Assembly (NCBI RefSeq): GCF_003033925.1
Contig: NZ_CP028365.1
Span: 1,426,001-1,490,000 of the forward strand
Direction of reading: 5' to 3'
Source of the DNA: Tannerella serpentiformis
GTDB taxonomy: Bacteria > Bacteroidota > Bacteroidia > Bacteroidales > Tannerellaceae
Length of the DNA stretch: 64,000 bases
Both the position numbers and the translations under genes were made by a program. Below are positions 1-7,599 of the stretch, piece by piece (the first letter of the stretch is position 1; every line of letters begins with the position of its first letter). Below the pieces are notes generated by a model. That model saw only the letters and a program-made list of their open reading frames with translations, was not told where the DNA came from and did not search any database.

Positions 1-1161
1 GGTGGCGCACGTATTCAGGAAGGCGTCAACGCCCTGGCCGGATACTCGGAAATCTTCCAGCGTAACATCCTGGCGTCGGGTGTCATCCCGCAGATCTCGG
101 GCATCTTCGGCCCCTGCGCAGGTGGCGCTGTGTACTCTCCGGCCCTGACCGACTTCACGCTTATGACCGAGGGCACATCCTACATGTTCCTCACCGGCCC
201 CAAGGTGGTTAAGACCGTGACGGGCGAAGACGTGACGCAGGAAGACCTCGGCGGTGCCAGCGTACACTCCACCAAGTCTGGCGTGACTCACTTCACAGCT
301 AAGACCGAAGAAGAAGGTCTGGCCACCATCCGCCAGCTGCTCAGCTACATTCCGCAGAACAACCTCGAGGAGGCTCCGCTGAAGGAATGCAACGACCCGA
401 TCGACCGTCTGGACGACAACCTGAACGAGATTGTTCCCGACAACCCCAACCGGGCCTACAACATGTACGAGGTGATCAATACCATCGTCGACGATCACGA
501 GTTCTTCGAGATTCAGCCCAACTACGCCAAGAACATCATCATCGGTTTCGCCCGCTTCAACGGCCAGTCCGTCGGTGTAGTGGCCAACCAGCCGAAGTTC
601 ATGGCCGGAGTGCTCGACTGCAATGCTTCGCGTAAGGGTGCCCGCTTCGTTCGCTTCTGCGACGCCTTCAACATCCCCATCATCACGCTCGTTGACGTGC
701 CGGGCTTCCTCCCCGGAACGGGTCAGGAGTACAACGCCGTTATCCTGCACGGAGCCAAGCTGCTCTACGCTTACGGCGAGGCTACAGTGCCCAAGATCAC
801 GGTTACGCTGCGTAAGTCGTACGGTGGATCGCACATCGTCATGAGCTGTAAGCAGCTCCGTGGCGACTTGAACTACGCTTGGCCGACGGCCGAGATCGCC
901 GTAATGGGCGGATCGGGCGCAGCCGAGGTGCTCTACGCCAAGGAACTGAAGGAGGCTGCCGATCCTGCTGCGCTGATGGCTGAGAAGGTGAACGAGTACA
1001 ACAAGCTCTTCGCTAACCCCTACAACGCCGCACGTTATGGCTACATCGACGATGTGATCGAGCCGCGTAACACGCGCTTCCGCATCATCCGCGCCCTGCA
1101 ACAGCTTCAGACCAAGAAGCTGACTAACCCGGCTAAGAAGCACGGAAATATCCCCTTGTAA
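1..1161 (+). CDS. mmdA: Methylmalonyl-CoA decarboxylase alpha subunit / carboxyltransferase, 5' truncated
   Basis: The reading frame is open from the first base, so the gene starts before the window; 386 residues are visible and about 130 N-terminal residues are missing by comparison with the usual length of about 515. The protein is the carboxyltransferase of the crotonase-fold family shared by propionyl-CoA carboxylase beta and methylmalonyl-CoA decarboxylase alpha. Visible family features are the GGARIQEGV start, the [17 protein letters not shown] stretch and the [13 protein letters not shown] segment. It would take the carboxyl group from (S)-methylmalonyl-CoA and pass it to the biotin carrier encoded 1 kb downstream. 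The following OadG-like, biotin carrier and OadB-like genes make a sodium-pumping decarboxylase the best reading, rather than a biosynthetic propionyl-CoA carboxylase. Such a pump conserves energy during propionate formation from succinate. Confidence 0.93.
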   Translation, partial: GGARIQEGVNALAGYSEIFQRNILASGVIPQISGIFGPCAGGAVYSPALTDFTLMTEGTSYMFLTGPKVVKTVTGEDVTQEDLGGASVHSTKSGVTHFTAKTEEEGLATIRQLLSYIPQNNLEEAPLKECNDPIDRLDDNLNEIVPDNPNRAYNMYEVINTIVDDHEFFEIQPNYAKNIIIGFARFNGQSVGVVANQPKFMAGVLDCNASRKGARFVRFCDAFNIPIITLVDVPGFLPGTGQEYNAVILHGAKLLYAYGEATVPKITVTLRKSYGGSHIVMSCKQLRGDLNYAWPTAEIAVMGGSGAAEVLYAKELKEAADPAALMAEKVNEYNKLFANPYNAARYGYIDDVIEPRNTRFRIIRALQQLQTKKLTNPAKKHGNIPL

Positions 1162-1194
1162 CCTCTTGTAGAACCAAAGCAACCGTTTGGTCTT

Positions 1195-2082
1195 ATGAAA
1201 ACAAAGGGAATGTTTTTGGCCATGGTACTGCTCGTTTGCAGCCTCGCTGCAAGCGGGCAGTCCGCTTCTTCTATCCGCCTGAACGAGGTGCTGGTCATCA
1301 ACGTCGACAACTTCGTCGATGATTATGGATCAAGGAGCGGATGGATCGAACTCTTCAACAACTCGCCCGGAACGATCGACCTGAAAGGGTGTTACCTGAC
1401 AAACGACGTCAACAACCCCCGTAAATACATGATCCCCAAAGGCGACGTCAAGACCAAGATCCCACCTCGCCAGCATGCACTATTCTGGGCCGACAACAAG
1501 GCCTCACGCGGAACATTTCATTTGAACTTTACGTTGGATCCCGAGCGTGAAAACACGATTTTCATCTTCGATTCTGACGGGAAAACGCTGATCGATAAAG
1601 TCACCGTCCCCGTTGGACAAAAGCCCGACGTGAGTTATGGCCTGACACTCGACGGGGGTGACACCTGGGCAACACTCGAAAAAGTAACCCCGGACACGAA
1701 CAACAAAGTGTTGGACTCAAATGAAAAGATCGAGAACTTTCAGACGAACGACCCCTGGGGCATAGGCATGACCTTAACGGCAATGGCCGTCGTCTTTGCG
1801 GGGCTGATCGTACTCTACTTCCTCTTCAAACAAGTCGGACGCATCGCTATCCATGCCAGTCGTCGACGCTCCGAGAAGGCCGGTATGACCGGTGTCGCCG
1901 TCAAGAGCAGCGGACAGGAGTCGGGCGAAATTTTTGCCGCTATTGCATTGGCACTCTACGAAGTGTCTGAGGATACCCACGATATTGAGAGCACGGTGCT
2001 TACCATGAGTAAGGTGGCGCGTCGATACTCTCCGTGGAACTCTAAAATCTATGGATTAAGGAACCTCCCCGCGAGGCGATAA
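1195..2082 (+). CDS. OadG-like decarboxylase subunit with lamin-tail domain
   Basis: This 295-residue protein begins with a signal peptide (about residues 1-22). It continues with a region of about 110 residues that looks like an extracytoplasmic lamin-tail (LTD) domain, with SIRLNEVLV and SGWIELFNNS. One membrane segment follows near residues 190-212 (GMTLTAMAVVFAGLIVLYFL), then a basic cytoplasmic tail ending in a YSPWNSKIYGLR motif. The short membrane-anchored C-terminal part and the position between the alpha subunit and the biotin carrier fit the gamma/delta subunit of sodium-pumping decarboxylases, which tethers the soluble subunits to the membrane subunit. The added LTD domain would lie in the periplasm, where its role is unknown. 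The gene starts 33 bp after mmdA. Confidence 0.82.
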   Translation: MKTKGMFLAMVLLVCSLAASGQSASSIRLNEVLVINVDNFVDDYGSRSGWIELFNNSPGTIDLKGCYLTNDVNNPRKYMIPKGDVKTKIPPRQHALFWADNKASRGTFHLNFTLDPERENTIFIFDSDGKTLIDKVTVPVGQKPDVSYGLTLDGGDTWATLEKVTPDTNNKVLDSNEKIENFQTNDPWGIGMTLTAMAVVFAGLIVLYFLFKQVGRIAIHASRRRSEKAGMTGVAVKSSGQESGEIFAAIALALYEVSEDTHDIESTVLTMSKVARRYSPWNSKIYGLRNLPARR

Positions 2083-2140
2083 CTCACAGGTTAGTCATCG
2101 CATCTGCGGTACACATACACCACTTTTATCATCCTCTCAA

Positions 2141-2572
2141 ATGAAACAATTCAAGTATATCATCAATGGCAACATCTACAACGTCTCCGTCAACCAAGTG
2201 GAGGACACCACGGCCGAGGTCGAAGTGAACGGCACTCCCTACAAGGTGAAGATGGATAAGCCAGCCAAGAAAGAATTTGTCACCATCAAGCGTCCTGCAC
2301 AAGCACCCACCACAACCACAGGCGCACCCGTAGTCAACCGACACGCTGCCGAAACCTCGGCCGCCGCCCTCAAGTCGCCACTACCGGGCGTTATCCTGAC
2401 CGTCGACTGTAAGGTGGGCGACACCGTCAAGCGTGGGCAAAAGCTCTTCGTGCTCGAAGCTATGAAGATGGAAAACATCATCCCCTCCGATCGTGACGGC
2501 CAAATCGTAGAGATCAAGGTTGGCAAGGGCGACTCCGTCCTGGAGGGCGCCGATCTGGTAATCATCAAATAA
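2141..2572 (+). CDS. mmdC: Biotin carboxyl carrier subunit of the decarboxylase
   Basis: A 143-residue biotinyl/lipoyl-domain protein. The biotinylation motif EAMKMEN is present, with the acceptor lysine at residue 109, and the C-terminal 75 residues form the carrier domain. Between a small N-terminal domain and the carrier domain lies a flexible Pro/Thr/Ala-rich linker (about residues 50-78), which lets the biotin swing between the carboxyltransferase and the membrane decarboxylase. The gene is 12 bp upstream of the beta-subunit gene and is surely co-transcribed with it. It could be annotated as an acetyl-CoA carboxylase carrier, but the neighbours argue for the methylmalonyl-CoA decarboxylase complex. 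Confidence 0.93.
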   Translation: MKQFKYIINGNIYNVSVNQVEDTTAEVEVNGTPYKVKMDKPAKKEFVTIKRPAQAPTTTTGAPVVNRHAAETSAAALKSPLPGVILTVDCKVGDTVKRGQKLFVLEAMKMENIIPSDRDGQIVEIKVGKGDSVLEGADLVIIK

Positions 2573-2584
2573 TACAGCGGCACA

Positions 2585-3751
2585 ATGCATGAGAATTTCT
2601 TGACATTCTTGGGAGAGAACATGCAGACGTTCCTCTCCTTCACCGGATTCGCCAACGCCACCTGGGGCCATATCATCATGCTCCTCGTTGGCTTGGTCTT
2701 CATCTTTCTGGCCATCAAGTACGAGTTCGAGCCGATGCTACTTATCCCCATCGGATTCGGCATTTTGATCGGCAATATCCCCTTCAAAGACGCCGGATTG
2801 CAGATCGGTATCTATGAGGAAGGCTCCGTGCTCAACATCCTCTACCAGGGTGTCAAGCAGGGCTGGTATCCGCCGCTCATCTTCCTCGGTATCGGGGCCA
2901 TGACCGACTTCTCGGCGCTGATCTCCAACCCCAAGCTGATCCTCATCGGGGCCGCCGCACAGTTCGGCATCTTCGGCGCCTATATTGTCGCCCTACAGTT
3001 CGGTTTTGATCCCAGCCAGGCCGGTGCCATCGGTATCATCGGCGGAGCAGACGGCCCCACGGCCATCTTCCTCTCCTCTAAGCTCGCCCCTAACCTCATG
3101 GGCGCCATCGCCGTTTCGGCTTACTCCTATATGGCCCTCGTGCCCATTATCCAGCCTCCCTTCATGCGCCTCTTCACCACGAAGAAGGAGCGCGTGATCC
3201 GTATGAAGCCGCCCCGCGTGGTGTCGCAAACGGAAAAGATCGTCTTCCCCATCATCGGCCTCTTGCTGACGGCATTCCTTGTACCCTCGGGGCTACCCCT
3301 GCTCGGTATGCTCTTCTTCGGCAACCTGCTGAAGGAAAGTGGCGTCACCCGCCGCTTGGCTGAGGCGGCTCGTGGACCGATCATCGACATCGTCACCATC
3401 CTGCTCGGTGTCACCGTCGGAGCCTCCACGCAGGCTACGGAGTTCCTCCGCTTCCAGTCGGTGCAGATCTTCATCCTGGGCGCCTTCTCGTTTATGGTAG
3501 CCACCAGCGCCGGTGTACTCTTCGTGAAGTTCTTCAACCTCTTCCTCAAGGAAGGCAACAAGATCAACCCCCTGATCGGTAACGCTGGCGTGTCGGCCGT
3601 GCCTGACTCTGCACGCATCTCGCAAAACCTCGGTCTGGAATACGATCCGGGCAACTATCTGCTCATGCACGCCATGGGTCCGAACGTAGCCGGAGTGATC
3701 GGATCGGCCGTGGCCGCAGGCGTACTGTTAGGCTTCCTCGGTGCGAGTTGA
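2585..3751 (+). CDS. mmdB: Sodium-translocating decarboxylase beta subunit
   Basis: A 388-residue polytopic membrane protein of the OadB/MmdB/GcdB family. Recognisable parts are the GIGAMTDFSALISNPKL region, the GGADGPTAIF motif with the conserved acidic residue implicated in sodium binding, and the C-terminal NPLIGNAGVSAVPDSAR and MHAMGPNVAGVIGSA segments. It decarboxylates carboxybiotin and couples this to sodium export across the cytoplasmic membrane. The start at 2585 gives the normal family length; a second methionine at codon 13 (2621) is possible, and neither has a strong Shine-Dalgarno sequence, as is usual in Bacteroidetes. It is the last gene of the operon and is followed by a hairpin terminator. 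Confidence 0.95.
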   Translation: MHENFLTFLGENMQTFLSFTGFANATWGHIIMLLVGLVFIFLAIKYEFEPMLLIPIGFGILIGNIPFKDAGLQIGIYEEGSVLNILYQGVKQGWYPPLIFLGIGAMTDFSALISNPKLILIGAAAQFGIFGAYIVALQFGFDPSQAGAIGIIGGADGPTAIFLSSKLAPNLMGAIAVSAYSYMALVPIIQPPFMRLFTTKKERVIRMKPPRVVSQTEKIVFPIIGLLLTAFLVPSGLPLLGMLFFGNLLKESGVTRRLAEAARGPIIDIVTILLGVTVGASTQATEFLRFQSVQIFILGAFSFMVATSAGVLFVKFFNLFLKEGNKINPLIGNAGVSAVPDSARISQNLGLEYDPGNYLLMHAMGPNVAGVIGSAVAAGVLLGFLGAS

Positions 3752-3807
3752 AAGGAGGCCGTTTCTACGCGATCATAACCAGTCTTTGTTCATAGCATCT
3801 TGGGCTA

Positions 3808-3824
3808 AGAAGCTGTTTTGAATT
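3808..3824 (+). repeat. Solo copy of MITE-end motif
   Basis: The sequence AGAAGCTGTTTTGAATT matches the terminal inverted repeat of the 211-bp element at 6105-6315. No partner end lies nearby, so this is a solitary end or a remnant, located between mmdB and its terminator. Confidence 0.6.
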
Positions 3825-3835
3825 AAACTCCTTGG

Positions 3836-3868
3836 GAGCCGGACGTTGACAAACGCCCGGCTCTTTTC
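3836..3868 (+). terminator. Rho-independent terminator of the mmd operon
   Basis: GAGCCGG and CCGGCTC arms enclose a second short pairing (CGTT with AACG) and are followed by TTTTC. It lies 84 bp after the mmdB stop and just before pfkA. Confidence 0.8.
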
Positions 3869-3908
3869 ATAGCCCATTTATCATCTTACCCCTAATCATT
3901 TCACACAA

Positions 3909-4892
3909 ATGGCAACAAACATCCAATGCATCGGCGTCTTGACCTCTGGCGGTGACGCTCCGGGCATGAACGCCGCCATCCGGGCCGTCACCCGTACGGC
4001 TATCGCCAACGGCATCATCGTAAAAGGCATCTACCGCGGCTATCGCGGACTGATCACGAACGAGATCACCTCGCTCGAAACCCAAAGCGTCAGCAACATC
4101 ATCCAGCGTGGTGGCACCATCCTCAAGACCGCCCGCTGCGACGAGTTCCGTACCCCCGAGGGCCGACGTCAGGCCCACGACGTGATCGTCGAACACGGCA
4201 TCGAAGCCCTCGTCGTCATCGGTGGCGACGGCAGCCTGCATGGCGCTCGCGATTTCGCTCAGGAGCACAACTTCCCCATCATCGGCCTGCCCGGTACGAT
4301 CGACAACGACCTCTCCGGCACCGACGTCACCATCGGTTACGATACGGCTCTGAACACCATCATGGAGTGCGTCGACAAGATCCGTGACACGGCCTCCTCG
4401 CACGAGCGACTCTTCTTCGTCGAGGTCATGGGACGCGACGCCGGCTTCCTCGCCCTCAACGGTGCCCTGGCCACCGGCTCCGAAGCCGCCATCATCCCCG
4501 AGATCTCGCTCGAGAAAGACCAGCTGGCCGAGATGATTGAGCAGGGTTTCCGCAAGTCGAAGAACAGCAGCATCGTGCTCGTGGCCGAAAGCGAGGTAAC
4601 GGGTGGCGCCATGGGCGTGGCCGAACGCGTCAAGAAGGAGTATCCGCAGTTCGACGTCCGCGTCTCCATCCTTGGCCACCTGCAACGCGGTGGCTCCCCT
4701 TCGGCGCAAGACCGTATCCTGGCCACCCGCATGGGCGAAGCCGCCATCGAGGCCCTACTCGAGGGGCAGCGCAACGTCATGGTCGGCCTTCAGAACGACG
4801 AGCTTGTCCTCGTGCCCTTCGCCAAGGCCATCAAGAAGGATAAGCCCATCGACCGCCACCTGCTCGACGTCCTCCGCATCGTCTCCCGATAG
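3909..4892 (+). CDS. pfkA: ATP-dependent 6-phosphofructokinase
   Basis: A 327-residue group A phosphofructokinase, phosphorylating fructose 6-phosphate to the 1,6-bisphosphate in glycolysis. The N-terminal [14 protein letters not shown] glycine-rich loop, the GGDGSLHGA motif, the catalytic [18 protein letters not shown] segment and the [15 protein letters not shown] substrate-binding segment are all present. The glycine of GGDGS, rather than the aspartate of GGDD, indicates ATP and not pyrophosphate as phosphoryl donor. It is preceded by a terminator and followed after 33 bp by the phosphatidyltransferase gene, so the two may be co-transcribed. Confidence 0.97.
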   Translation: MATNIQCIGVLTSGGDAPGMNAAIRAVTRTAIANGIIVKGIYRGYRGLITNEITSLETQSVSNIIQRGGTILKTARCDEFRTPEGRRQAHDVIVEHGIEALVVIGGDGSLHGARDFAQEHNFPIIGLPGTIDNDLSGTDVTIGYDTALNTIMECVDKIRDTASSHERLFFVEVMGRDAGFLALNGALATGSEAAIIPEISLEKDQLAEMIEQGFRKSKNSSIVLVAESEVTGGAMGVAERVKKEYPQFDVRVSILGHLQRGGSPSAQDRILATRMGEAAIEALLEGQRNVMVGLQNDELVLVPFAKAIKKDKPIDRHLLDVLRIVSR

Positions 4893-4925
4893 CGCGTCCC
4901 GCCCCACCCCATCGACGACCGAACA

Positions 4926-5468
4926 ATGAAGCACGTCCCGAACCTCCTTTCCGCCCTGCGCATTCTTCTCTCGCCCGTCCTCATAGCCACAGCCGATCGG
5001 CCCCCGCTACTGGCCGCCCTGATGCTGCTGGCCGGAGCTACCGACGCCGTCGACGGGATCATTGCGCGTCGCTTCGACTGTCAGACGCGGCTTGGCGCCC
5101 GCCTCGACTCGGTGGCCGACTGGACGTTCTTCCTCGCCCTGGGGTGGGTCTTCTGCACGCGCTACGAGTCCGTGGTGCGCTCCTGCCTGACGGAGCTCGT
5201 CGTGGTTCTTGCCCTGCGACTGGCTGCGATCGTCGTCGGGTGGCTGCGCTTCCGCCGACTGCTCTCCGTCCACACCCTGGGCAATAAGATCAGCGCCGTG
5301 ATCGCCTTCGTCCTACTCGTGCGCATCGTCTGGTGCGGCCCCGTATCGGCGACAGCCCTGCGCATTGCACTCCTCTTCGCCGCCCTGACCGCCCTCGAAG
5401 AGCTACTCATCATCGTCCGCAGTCGCACCCCCGACCCCAATCAGCGCAGCCTCTTCGGGAGACGCTAA
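4926..5468 (+). CDS. CDP-alcohol phosphatidyltransferase family protein
   Basis: A 180-residue integral membrane enzyme. The signature DG(x2)AR(x8)G(x3)D(x3)D is complete, from DAVDGIIARRFD to LDSVAD (about residues 38-63). Several hydrophobic segments follow. The family transfers a phosphatidyl group from CDP-diacylglycerol to an alcohol in phospholipid synthesis. Length and signature fit a phosphatidylglycerophosphate synthase-like (PgsA-like) enzyme, but the acceptor alcohol cannot be read from the sequence. It lies 33 bp after pfkA and ends at a large hairpin shared with the convergent DUF2442 gene. Confidence 0.85.
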   Translation: MKHVPNLLSALRILLSPVLIATADRPPLLAALMLLAGATDAVDGIIARRFDCQTRLGARLDSVADWTFFLALGWVFCTRYESVVRSCLTELVVVLALRLAAIVVGWLRFRRLLSVHTLGNKISAVIAFVLLVRIVWCGPVSATALRIALLFAALTALEELLIIVRSRTPDPNQRSLFGRR

Positions 5469-5479
5469 AGACAAGACGC

Positions 5480-5548
5480 AAAAAAGGCGAAGCCCCGCCG
5501 GCAGGAGATGCATCGTGCACCCCTCCCACCAGCAGGACTTCGCCTTTT
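5480..5548. terminator. Bidirectional terminator between convergent genes
   Basis: AAAAAAGGCGAAG (5480-5492) and CTTCGCCTTTTT (5537-5548) are complementary arms around a loop of about 44 nt. A-tracts and T-tracts on the two sides allow termination in both directions, between the phosphatidyltransferase gene and the DUF2442 gene. Confidence 0.7.
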
Positions 5549-5568
5549 TCGCCTTCTGCTTTTGTGCT

Positions 5569-5976
5569 TCACATCGCCTTTTCCGGCACACGCAGCGCCG
5601 ATCTCAGTTGCTCCATGCGCTTCGGGCTCGGCTTCCTGATCCCGTAGAGATACTTCTCCAGTAGACTCTCATCTACGCCCATATGCTGGGCCACGTCTTG
5701 CACCTTCAGCCCGGGGAATCGCATAAACAGCATCGCCACCTCATTGTTAGGCTCCGGTTCCGCCACCTCATAGAAGCTCGAGATGTGAATATCCTCATCC
5801 ATCTCCTTCCATCTGAGCGCCTGGCCCCGCATTTCGATGGTGTAGGCCTTGCGTTGCTCTTCCGTAGCCCTTTTCAGCCTCGGGAACGCCTCTAACGGCC
5901 TACTGTGCACCCTTCCCTGATCCGTGCGCACGAAGATGCGCCCATCTGCAAACCAAACTTCCTTGATTTTCTCCAT
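5569..5976 (-). CDS. DUF2442 domain protein with C-terminal helix-turn-helix
   Basis: A 135-residue protein. Residues 1 to about 75 resemble the DUF2442 fold (EVWFADGRIFVRTDQGRVHSRPLEAFPRL). The C-terminal part (about 85-130) looks like a short XRE-type helix-turn-helix (GLKVQDVAQHMGVDESLLEKYLYG). DUF2442 genes often lie directly downstream of DUF4160 genes, as here, and the pair resembles a toxin-antitoxin or autoregulated module; that is inference. The partner gene upstream is broken by an inserted element, 15 bp from this start. This gene itself is intact. Confidence 0.72.
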   Translation of the reverse strand: MEKIKEVWFADGRIFVRTDQGRVHSRPLEAFPRLKRATEEQRKAYTIEMRGQALRWKEMDEDIHISSFYEVAEPEPNNEVAMLFMRFPGLKVQDVAQHMGVDESLLEKYLYGIRKPSPKRMEQLRSALRVPEKAM

Positions 5977-5991
5977 GATTTATCTCTCCCT

Positions 5992-6438
5992 TCATTCATC
6001 GTGATACTTATACCAGACCTCTACGATCTCCTTCTTATACATCTCGGCCAGTTTCAGGGCGCGCTTCACGTCCTTCACCTTCATCCCATGATTGTAAACC
6101 AACTGAGAAGCTGTTTTGAATTTATTGGATGCTTGTTTTATGGAGTTGTTTGGGCGGATCTTTCTCATTTCTATTTCGGGTCTATCGAGGCCTGTTTCTG
6201 CCCTTTTGTTCCATCATTAATCCTCACATAGCTTGCTATGCTCGTCTAATGATGAAACAAAATCATCAGAAACATACTCCCGATAGCCTCCGAAATAAAT
6301 TCAAAATAGCTTCTCAATTTTCGGCTCTATGGCGATTTTGATGTCATCGCCACCCTTTGTCACATGTACATGGATAGGCTTATGATCATCGGCGAAGAAG
6401 AAGAATCGCAGCCCGAAAATCTCGAATATCGTAGGCAT
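5992..6438 (-). pseudogene. DUF4160 gene interrupted by a MITE
   Basis: The N-terminal half starts at 6438 (MPTIFEIFGLRFFFFADD, then HKPIHVHVTKGGDD) and runs into the inserted element, where it stops after 45 codons at 6301. The C-terminal half resumes at 6104 in the same strand (LVYNHGMKVKDVKRALKL, then AEMYKKEIVEVWYKYHDE) and stops at 5992. Joining the halves by removing about 210 bp gives one open frame with the usual DUF4160 length and ending. DUF4160 proteins are small and of unproven function, commonly paired with DUF2442. A TACCTTTG element (6463-6470, complement) is a likely -7 box. Loss of function here may leave the downstream DUF2442 gene without its partner. Confidence 0.75.
6105..6315. 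mobile_element. 211-bp MITE-like inverted-repeat element
   Basis: The ends GAGAAGCTGTTTTGAATTTA (6105 onward) and the complement of 6294-6315 match at 21 of 22 positions. Inner blocks also pair: the segment near 6173-6196 with 6269-6296, and a central CATAGC-TT-GCTATG hairpin. There is no room for a transposase, so this is a foldback or MITE-type element mobilised in trans. A clear target duplication cannot be defined by eye. Confidence 0.75.
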
Positions 6439-6479
6439 ATCATTCTCATTGTTATGGCTTCACAAAGGTAGGATTCCCT

Positions 6480-7500
6480 TCCTATCGACAGGATCACCCT
6501 CAAACGCCCCGCCTCTGCCATTCCCCTAGCCCGTCCGACTCCCAAACAGGCCACGTCTGCCATTCCTCTACCCCGTCTCACCCTCAAACGCCCCGCCTTT
6601 TCCATTCCTCCACCCCGTCCCAGCCTCAAACGCCCCGCCTCTGCCATTCCCCCAGCCCGTCCGACTCCCAAACAGCCCGCCTCCACCATTCCCCCACCCC
6701 GTCCGACTCCCAAACAGCCCGCCTCCACCATTCCCCCACCCCGCTCCGCCCCCAAACAGGCCACGTATCTCATTCCCCCAGCCCGTCGGACTCCCAAACA
6801 GGCCACGTATCCCATTCCCCCGGGCCGTCGGGTAGTTATTTCGCGTGCAAATCGGATTCTTTCGTACTGAAAGCCTATGATGTGCAGTGCATATGTGATT
6901 CTCACGCATTAGAAACCTACTGTATGCGTTGCAGATAGGATTCTTCTACTCTAAAAGCCTATTTCATGCGTCGCATGAGATATATTCCCAGTATAAAAAC
7001 CTAAGAAGTGCAGCGCAGATAGGATCTTTCCGAGTTAAAAGAATCGCTTATGTGGCGCAGATAGAATCTTCCTGAGTCGAAAGCATACCTTATGCAGTGC
7101 ATGAGGTAGGCTTTTAATGTAGGAATATGCCTTATGCGACGCATGAGGTAGGCTTCTACATGAGGAACATACTATCCGCATCGCATAGGAATGGCTTCTA
7201 TAGTAAGAGATAGCGTTATGCAGTGCATAAGGAAGGCTTTCAGTCTAAGAGAAGCCGATTTGCACGCGGAATGACTGCCCGACGGCCCGGGGGAATGCCT
7301 GACGAGCCCCGTTTGGGAGTCAGACGGGCCGGAGGAATGGCAGAGGCGGACTGTTTGGGAGTCGGACGGGGTGAGGGAATGCCTGACGGGATGTGTTTGG
7401 AGGTGATCGAGGGTGGGGGAATGGCGGACGGGGAGCGTTTGGAAGTGATCGAGGGTGGAGGAAGGATGGACGGGGGGCGTTTCGGATGGGCCGAGGGGCG
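6480..7500. repeat. 1-kb palindromic array on a 42-bp lattice
   Basis: This gap between the broken DUF4160 gene and mutS holds no gene. The left arm repeats a CCATTCC landmark at 6518, 6560, 6602, 6644, 6686, 6728, 6770 and 6812. The core repeats GATTCT-like landmarks at 6855, 6897, 6939, 7023 and 7065 and a TAGGCT landmark at 7107 and 7149. The right arm repeats GAATG at 7293, 7335, 7377 and 7419. Nearly all steps are 42 bp or a multiple. The right arm is the inverted copy of the left arm, and CGCGTGCAAATCGG occurs on both sides of the core in opposite orientation. Core units carry dyads such as TCATGCG-T-CGCATGA. Confidence 0.9.
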
Positions 7501-7538
7501 GGGAACGAGAGGCGTGGCAGGGGGCGGGAAGCGCTGAT

Positions 7539-7570
7539 TTTGCGGGGCTTTCTGATTAGCCATACTTTTG
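7539..7570 (+). promoter_or_regulatory. Bacteroidetes-type promoter of mutS
   Basis: TTTG at 7539-7542, a 20-bp spacer and TACTTTTG at 7563-7570 match the -33/-7 pattern of the Bacteroidetes primary sigma factor. The motif ends 30 bp before the mutS start. Confidence 0.65.
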
Positions 7571-7599
7571 TCTCACTTAAAAGAAAGGAAGAAACCACT

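Noticed and set aside
6360-6905. Minus-strand frame of 181 codons with GGGM..CLGVGR repeats, and its mirror at 7223-7537 on the plus strand
   Set aside because: Both arise from the inverted arms of the same 42-bp array; no ribosome-binding site or non-repeat domain is present.
7393-7599. Upstream extension of the mutS frame
   Set aside because: The added 69 codons are array sequence, while GTG 7600 has a good ribosome-binding site, a promoter just upstream and the family N-terminus.
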